NCBI RefSeq assembly: GCF_018613935.1 | Contig: NZ_JAGGPF010000016.1 | Span: 1-39,864 of the forward strand | Reading direction: 5' to 3' | DNA length: 39,864 nucleotides | Origin: Agromyces sp. ISL-38 | GTDB taxonomy: Bacteria > Actinomycetota > Actinomycetes > Actinomycetales > Microbacteriaceae | In this document: positions 35,927-39,864 of the stretch, piece by piece | Layout: the number at the start of each line of letters is the position of its first letter | Position numbering within the stretch: the stretch's first letter is position 1 | Program-made: the position numbers and the translations under genes | Notes under the pieces: model-generated | What the model was told of the DNA's origin: nothing | Databases searched by the model: none | Seen by the model: the letters and a program-made list of their open reading frames with translations, nothing else

Positions 35927-37369
35927 GTGGGAACGACCGTATTCGAACGGCGCCGGCCATCGGCATCCGTCGTGCAGCACTCGCTCGAGCACACTGCGCA
36001 ATCGGTGTTCTGGCTCGACGACGTCGGTCGCGTGCCGGTGCGCCCGAAGCTCTCGGGTGAGCGGGTCGCGCACCTCGCGATCGTCGGCGGCGGCTACACC
36101 GGTCTCTGGACGGCGGTGCTCGCCAAGCGCCGCAACCCGAACGCGCGCGTCGTGCTCGTCGAGGCGAAGACGATCGGGTGGGCGGCATCCGGTCGTAACG
36201 GCGGCTTCTGCGAGGCGAGCCTCACGCACGGTCGCGAGAACGGACTGGCCCGCTGGCCCGATGAGCTCGACACGCTCGACCGGCTCGGGCTCGAGAACCT
36301 CGACGCGATCGAAGCGGCCGAAGCCGAGTACGGCATGGACTTCGAGTTCGAGCGCAACGGCTCACTCGACGTCGCCGTCGAGCCACACCAGCTCGAGTGG
36401 TTACTGGAGTCGGCAGCGGATGCCGCGGCGCGCGGTGACGCGACCGTGCGGTTCCTCGACGAGGCCGAGACTCGCGCCGAGGTCGACTCGCCCACGTATC
36501 TCGGTGCCGCCTGGCACACCCGCACGAGTGCGACGCTGCACCCCGCGAAGCTCGCCGTCGAACTCGCGCGGGTCGCTGAGGAGCTCGGCGTCGAGATCTT
36601 CGAGCACTCCCCTGTGCGCCGAATGGACACACCGGGTTCGACGGGTGCCGTCACCCTCGTGACCGACGGCGGCAGGGTGCTCGCCGAGCACGCGGTGCTC
36701 GCGACGAACGTGTTCCCCTCGCTCCTCAAGCGCAACACGCTCATGACCGTGCCGGTCTACGACTACGCGCTCATGACCGAGCCGCTCTCGGCCGAGCAGC
36801 TCGCGGCGATCGGCTGGTCGAACCGACAGGGCATCGGCGACATGGCGAACCAGTTCCACTACTACCGGATCTCGCGCGACAACCGCATCCTCTTCGGCGG
36901 CTACGACGCGATCTACCACTACGGCACCCGGGTGCGCGAGCAGTACGAGCACCGGCCCGAGACCTTCGCACGCCTCGCGGGCCACTTCTTCACCACGTTC
37001 CCGCAGCTCGAGGGGCTGCGCTTCAGCCACCAATGGGGCGGGGCGATCGACACGTGCACGCGGTTCTGCGCGTTCTACGGCACGGCGCGCGACGATCGCG
37101 TCGCCTACGCAACCGGGTTCACCGGGCTCGGCGTCGCCGCCACGCGCTTCGCCGCCGAGGTCATGCTCGATCGCCTCGAGCGCCGCGAGACCGAACGCAC
37201 GCAGCTCGAGATGGTGCGCGAGCGTCCGCTGCCGTTCCCGCCCGAGCCGGCCGCCGCGCTCGGCATCAACGCCACCCGCTGGTCGCTCGACCGAGCCGAC
37301 CACACCGGCGGCAGACGCAACGTGCTGTTGAAGACGCTCGACGCGCTCGGCCTGGGGTTCGACTCGTGA
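35927..37369 (+). CDS. FAD-dependent amine/amino-acid oxidoreductase (DAO family)
   Basis: The 480-residue flavoprotein has the N-terminal dinucleotide-binding motif HLAIVGGGYTGLWTAVLAKR (about residues 43-62), followed by VVLVEAKTIGWAASGRNGGF. This pair is typical of gamma-glutamylputrescine oxidase (PuuB)-like DAO enzymes. Later motifs are HPAKLAVELARVAEELGVEI, HAVLATN and the C-terminal FAD contact GFTGLGVAATRFAAEVML. It would oxidise a secondary or primary amine with O2 as acceptor, but the substrate is not clear. The GTG at 35927 has GGAG 8 nt upstream. It overlaps the following cupin gene by 4 bp (GTGA), so the two form an operon. Confidence 0.9.
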   Translation: MGTTVFERRRPSASVVQHSLEHTAQSVFWLDDVGRVPVRPKLSGERVAHLAIVGGGYTGLWTAVLAKRRNPNARVVLVEAKTIGWAASGRNGGFCEASLTHGRENGLARWPDELDTLDRLGLENLDAIEAAEAEYGMDFEFERNGSLDVAVEPHQLEWLLESAADAAARGDATVRFLDEAETRAEVDSPTYLGAAWHTRTSATLHPAKLAVELARVAEELGVEIFEHSPVRRMDTPGSTGAVTLVTDGGRVLAEHAVLATNVFPSLLKRNTLMTVPVYDYALMTEPLSAEQLAAIGWSNRQGIGDMANQFHYYRISRDNRILFGGYDAIYHYGTRVREQYEHRPETFARLAGHFFTTFPQLEGLRFSHQWGGAIDTCTRFCAFYGTARDDRVAYATGFTGLGVAATRFAAEVMLDRLERRETERTQLEMVRERPLPFPPEPAAALGINATRWSLDRADHTGGRRNVLLKTLDALGLGFDS

Positions 37370-37725
37370 ACGGCGAGCCGCGGTTCGATGCGGGCACGGT
37401 GACGGATGCCGCCTCCATCGCGCTCGCGCACGAGCCGGTGCCGGCCGAGCAGGTCGTCGCGGGCGCGCCGACCACGGGGCTTCGCGTACTCGACGCGACC
37501 GACGACCGCTTGGTGGGCGTGTGGGAGATGACGCCGGGCGCGATGCGCGACATCGAGGCCGACGAGGTGTTCCTCGTGCTCTCGGGTGCGGCGACCGTGG
37601 AGTTCCAGCATCCGATCGCCGACCCCATCGTGTTGGCGCCCGGCTCGGTCGTGCGACTCGAGGCGGGCATGCGCACCATCTGGACGGTGCGGCAGACCCT
37701 GCGGAAGCTCTACGTCACGCCCTGA
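37366..37725 (+). CDS. Small cupin-domain protein (EutQ/DUF861-like)
   Basis: The 119-residue protein is a single cupin barrel: GVWEMTPGAMRDIEADEVFL with VLSGAATVEFQHP, then APGSVVRLEAGMRTIWTV and RKLYVTP. The DEVFLVLSG core is typical of the cupin_3 (DUF861) group, which often lack a full metal-binding histidine set. It starts at GTG inside the stop of the FAD oxidoreductase gene. Such cupins frequently accompany amine or amino-acid oxidases in actinobacteria. A role in product handling or sensing is possible but not shown. Confidence 0.85.
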   Translation: MNGEPRFDAGTVTDAASIALAHEPVPAEQVVAGAPTTGLRVLDATDDRLVGVWEMTPGAMRDIEADEVFLVLSGAATVEFQHPIADPIVLAPGSVVRLEAGMRTIWTVRQTLRKLYVTP

Positions 37726-37737
37726 CCCAGCCACCCC

Positions 37738-37841
37738 GGTGGTCGAGTAGCGCCGCCGAAGGCGACGCGTATCGAGGCCACCCGCGCGTTCGACGGTGTG
37801 GGTGGTTTCGATGCGGCTGCTTCGCTGCCTACGCAACCACC
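37738..37841. repeat. Inverted pair of palindromic intergenic repeats (REP-like)
   Basis: The unit at 37738-37782 (starting GGTGGTCGAGTAG and ending CGTATCGAGGCCACC) and the unit at 37801-37841, read in reverse (GGTGGTTGCGTAGG to GCATCGAAACCACC), are similar and face each other. Each unit is itself hairpin-like. Repeats of this style (a GGTGGTCGAGTAGCG word with a TATCGA word) are abundant between genes in Microbacteriaceae. It separates the convergent cupin and HxlR genes and may act as a terminator. Confidence 0.65.
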
Positions 37842-37858
37842 GAGTGGTCACCTTGGCC

Positions 37859-38581
37859 TCACGCGGCATCCGCCCCGGCGGCGGCATCCGTCGGCGGGCC
37901 GACCGGATCGATGCGGAACGTGCTCGTGAAGCGCCCCACCGTCTCGGTGTCGCCGGCGAGGATCGGCACGGTGCCGGGGTCGATTCCGCCTGAGATCAGG
38001 TCGCGGAATCCGGCGGGATCGATCACGAGTTCGAGGCCCGACTCGAACGCAGCCTCGGGCGCACCACGCCGTTGGGGCTGGGGCAGCGCGCCCGGACCGA
38101 TGGGCACGACGTCGAGCGTGCGGTCGACGACGACCGCCACCACGGAGACGTCGCCGACGTGCAGCACGTACTCGGTCGGCGGCATTCCGGCCGCGGCATC
38201 CGGTCGGAAAGCTGCACGCAGCGCCACAGCCAACGCGTCGTGAGTGACGAGTTCGCCCTCGGCGAGCTCACCGAGCACCGACCAGCCCCAACGCTCGAGG
38301 GCGACGACGACGGGTTCGAGCGCGCGGCCGAGGGCGGTGAGCTCGTACCCGCCGCGCACGGTCGGCACGCGGCGGACGACGCCCGACTCCTGCAGTTCTC
38401 TGAGACGGTCGCTGAGGATGTTGGTGGGGATGCGCGGCAGGCCGGCCTTGAGGTCGCCGTACCGGCGCGGGCCGACGAGCAGGTCGCGGACGATGAGCAG
38501 GGCCCACCGATCCCCGACCCGCTCGAGCGCCCGAGCTGCGCCGCTGTACTGGCCGAAGCCGCGTGCGGCGCGTGTGGCCAT
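37859..38581 (-). CDS. HxlR-family winged-helix regulator with C-terminal ligand-like domain
   Basis: This 240-residue protein has an HxlR winged helix (about 10-100): YSGAARALERVGDRWALLIV, RDLLVGPRRYGDLKAGLPRI, NILSDRLRELQESGVV and YELTALGRALEPVV. The C-terminal half (about 125-225) is a beta-rich SCP2-like or sterol-carrier-type domain, as found in a long subgroup of HxlR proteins. It lacks the usual N-terminal sensing Cys of redox HxlR members. It begins 13 bp after the VOC gene on the same strand, so the pair is co-transcribed and probably autoregulated through the inverted-repeat cluster at 39101-39135. Confidence 0.9.
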   Translation of the reverse strand: MATRAARGFGQYSGAARALERVGDRWALLIVRDLLVGPRRYGDLKAGLPRIPTNILSDRLRELQESGVVRRVPTVRGGYELTALGRALEPVVVALERWGWSVLGELAEGELVTHDALAVALRAAFRPDAAAGMPPTEYVLHVGDVSVVAVVVDRTLDVVPIGPGALPQPQRRGAPEAAFESGLELVIDPAGFRDLISGGIDPGTVPILAGDTETVGRFTSTFRIDPVGPPTDAAAGADAA

Positions 38582-38594
38582 GAGGTCGGCCTGG

Positions 38595-39053
38595 TCAGGC
38601 CGTCGTCGCCGGGGTGCCGGCGCCCTGCTCGGCCAAGTACGCCTCGGGGCCCATCTCGGCGGCCGCCGGCTCCATGAAGAGGAACCCGAGCACGTTGCCG
38701 TCGGGGTCTTCGAGGTCGCGCGAGTACATGAAGCCGTAGTCCTGCGCCTCGCGCGGCTCGCTGCCGCCGGCGGCGAGTCCCTTGGCGAGCACCTCGTCGA
38801 CGTCGTCGCGGGAATCGCGGCTGAGCGAGATGCTCGTCTGCGCGTGGGTCTTGGGGTCGATGATCTGCTTGTCGGTGAAGGTGCCGAGGTACTCACGGGT
38901 GAGCACCATGATGTACATGTTCTCGTCCAAGACCACGCACGCGGAGTTCTCGTCGGTGAAGAACGGGTTGATGTCGAAGCCGAGCGCGGTGTAGAAGGCC
39001 TTCGACCGTTCAAGGTCGGTCGTCGGCAGGCTCACGAAGATTGAGGTAGGCAT
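38595..39053 (-). CDS. VOC-superfamily (glyoxalase/bleomycin-resistance-like) protein
   Basis: The 152-residue protein has the paired beta-alpha-beta-beta-beta modules of the VOC fold: SIFVSLPTTDLERSKAFYTA, then LGFDINPFFTDENSACVVLD, and in the second module YGFMYSRDLEDPDGNVLGFL. Members bind a metal and act on glyoxals, dioxygen substrates or drugs; the substrate here is unknown. GGAG lies 6 nt before the ATG at 39053. It is the first gene of an operon with the HxlR regulator. Confidence 0.92.
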   Translation of the reverse strand: MPTSIFVSLPTTDLERSKAFYTALGFDINPFFTDENSACVVLDENMYIMVLTREYLGTFTDKQIIDPKTHAQTSISLSRDSRDDVDEVLAKGLAAGGSEPREAQDYGFMYSRDLEDPDGNVLGFLFMEPAAAEMGPEAYLAEQGAGTPATTA

Positions 39054-39100
39054 CAGTGACTCCAGTTCGAATCGGTCGGAATTGGCGTTGCACGAGTCAG

Positions 39101-39135
39101 CTTGCTCTTTGCAAGTGCACTTGTCAATAGCAAGT
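39101..39135 (-). promoter_or_regulatory. Cluster of three overlapping inverted repeats in the VOC/HxlR promoter
   Basis: Three dyads built on the word CTTG/CAAG lie in 35 bp: CTTGC-TCTTT-GCAAG (39101-39115), the perfect palindrome CAAGTGCACTTG (39112-39123), and ACTTG-TCAATAG-CAAGT (39119-39135). A minus-strand TTGACA (39122-39127) is embedded, a likely -35 box. The block ends about 48 bp before the VOC start, fitting an HxlR operator. Confidence 0.65.
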
Positions 39136-39159
39136 AATCACCGGTCGACCACGGGGCCG

Positions 39160-39864
39160 CTACTCGACCACCGCCCCCGCGCTCCGCCGCACGAGCAGCG
39201 CGAGGTGCAGCGCGGTGAGCGTCTCGCCGTCGTCGAGGTCGACCCCGAGCAGGTCGCCGATGAGCCCGAGCCGCTGGTAGAACACCGATCGCGAGAGGTG
39301 GCTCGCGGCGGCCGCGGCGGTGCGGTTGCCGGGGTGGGCGAGCATCGCGCCGAGCACGTCGAGCAGGTCGCCGCCGCGCGCGAGGTCGTACTCGATGAGC
39401 GGCGCGAGCATACGCTCCCCGTGCCGCTGCAGCCGATGGTCGTCGCGCAGCGACGTCACGAGCCGCATGAGCGGACGGTCGTCGGCGCGGCGCAGCATCA
39501 GGCCGCGCGCGCCCCGCGCAATCGGGCCTCGGGCGAGGTCGATCGCCTCCTGCACCGAGCCGAGCAACTCGTCGAGACCGGCACCAGGCGTGCCGATCGA
39601 GAGCACGAGACGACCGGCGGATGTCGCGTCGCCGCCTGTGAGCGACCGGGCGAAGCCGCGCGCCGCGGCGTCGTCGAGCTCCACACCGCCGGGCAGCGAG
39701 AGCAGCACGATGCACGCGGGCGCGGGCAGGATCCGCTCGGGCGCAGCACCGGCGACCGCCCGGCCGCCGAGCGCGCGGGCTGCGGCATCCGCGGCTCCAC
39801 TCGTGACCTGCGCGCCGGAGGCGACGACGCCGAACAGCCGCGCACCGTCGATCGGCAGGCCGGC
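39160..39864 (-). CDS. PucR/CdaR-type transcriptional regulator, C-terminal part only
   Basis: The minus-strand frame is open from the window edge to the stop at 39160, giving the last 234 residues of a longer protein. The C-terminal helix-turn-helix is typical of PucR (HTH_30): LAHPGNRTAAAAASHLSRSV, FYQRLGLIGDLLGVDLDDGE and TLTALHLALLVRR. The part before it carries a GGDEF-like degenerate region usual for this family (RLVLSIGTPGAGLDELLGSV, then QEAIDLAR). PucR proteins regulate purine, amino-acid or amine catabolism. The FAD oxidoreductase nearby is a possible target but is 2 kb away. Confidence 0.88.
   Translation of the reverse strand, partial: AGLPIDGARLFGVVASGAQVTSGAADAAARALGGRAVAGAAPERILPAPACIVLLSLPGGVELDDAAARGFARSLTGGDATSAGRLVLSIGTPGAGLDELLGSVQEAIDLARGPIARGARGLMLRRADDRPLMRLVTSLRDDHRLQRHGERMLAPLIEYDLARGGDLLDVLGAMLAHPGNRTAAAAASHLSRSVFYQRLGLIGDLLGVDLDDGETLTALHLALLVRRSAGAVVE

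Overview
The window is high-G+C chromosomal DNA of an actinobacterium, most likely a member of the Microbacteriaceae (Agromyces/Microbacterium-like). This is inferred from strong codon bias, the very frequent GCATCC/GGATGC words, GTG starts, an F420-type luciferase-like oxidoreductase, actinobacterial Holin-X and DUF3618 proteins, a RamB-type acetate regulator and a palindromic intergenic repeat of a style common in this family. No rRNA, tRNA, CRISPR array, transposase or phage structural gene was seen.

Region 1 (1-8339) is an RHS/YD-repeat polymorphic-toxin locus on the minus strand. A secreted RHS protein of about 2,284 residues with two PA14 domains is followed at once by a small membrane protein with a PH-like domain, in the position of an immunity gene. 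At the window edge lies a broken second copy of about 549 bp of the RHS gene, nearly identical but joined to a different downstream sequence.

Region 2 (8.4-20.5 kb) is mostly core metabolism. Two acetyltransferases (one fused to a MarR domain) are followed by the glyoxylate shunt pair malate synthase (aceB) and isocitrate lyase (aceA). The probable regulator of the pair, a RamB-family protein, is encoded at 18.9 kb, and shared sequence boxes occur upstream of these genes. Between them lie a nucleoside deaminase, a frameshifted siderophore-interacting protein gene, a lipoprotein, a three-gene envelope operon with 4-bp overlaps (Pro-rich repeat protein, Holin-X, DUF3618) and an F420-type oxidoreductase.

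Region 3 (20.5-35.8 kb) is a glycan-utilisation locus with two divergent arms. The minus arm runs from the solute-binding protein through two ABC permeases and a GH38 alpha-mannosidase to an unrecognised 570-residue protein. The plus arm runs from a BadF-type amino-sugar kinase through glucosamine-6-phosphate deaminase (nagB) and a ROK repressor to transaldolase. A GH29 alpha-L-fucosidase and a GH16-like protein with an altered catalytic motif follow. The arms make sense together: import of a mannose/amino-sugar oligosaccharide, intracellular release of mannose, phosphorylation and deamination of glucosamine to fructose-6-phosphate, and entry into the pentose phosphate pathway. The fucosidase lies between two copies of the 3' end of the GH16 gene, a scar of local rearrangement.

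Region 4 (35.9-39.9 kb) holds a FAD-dependent amine-oxidase-like gene overlapping a cupin gene, a palindromic intergenic repeat, a VOC-protein/HxlR-regulator operon with a dense cluster of inverted repeats in its promoter, and the 3' part of a PucR-type regulator cut by the window edge.
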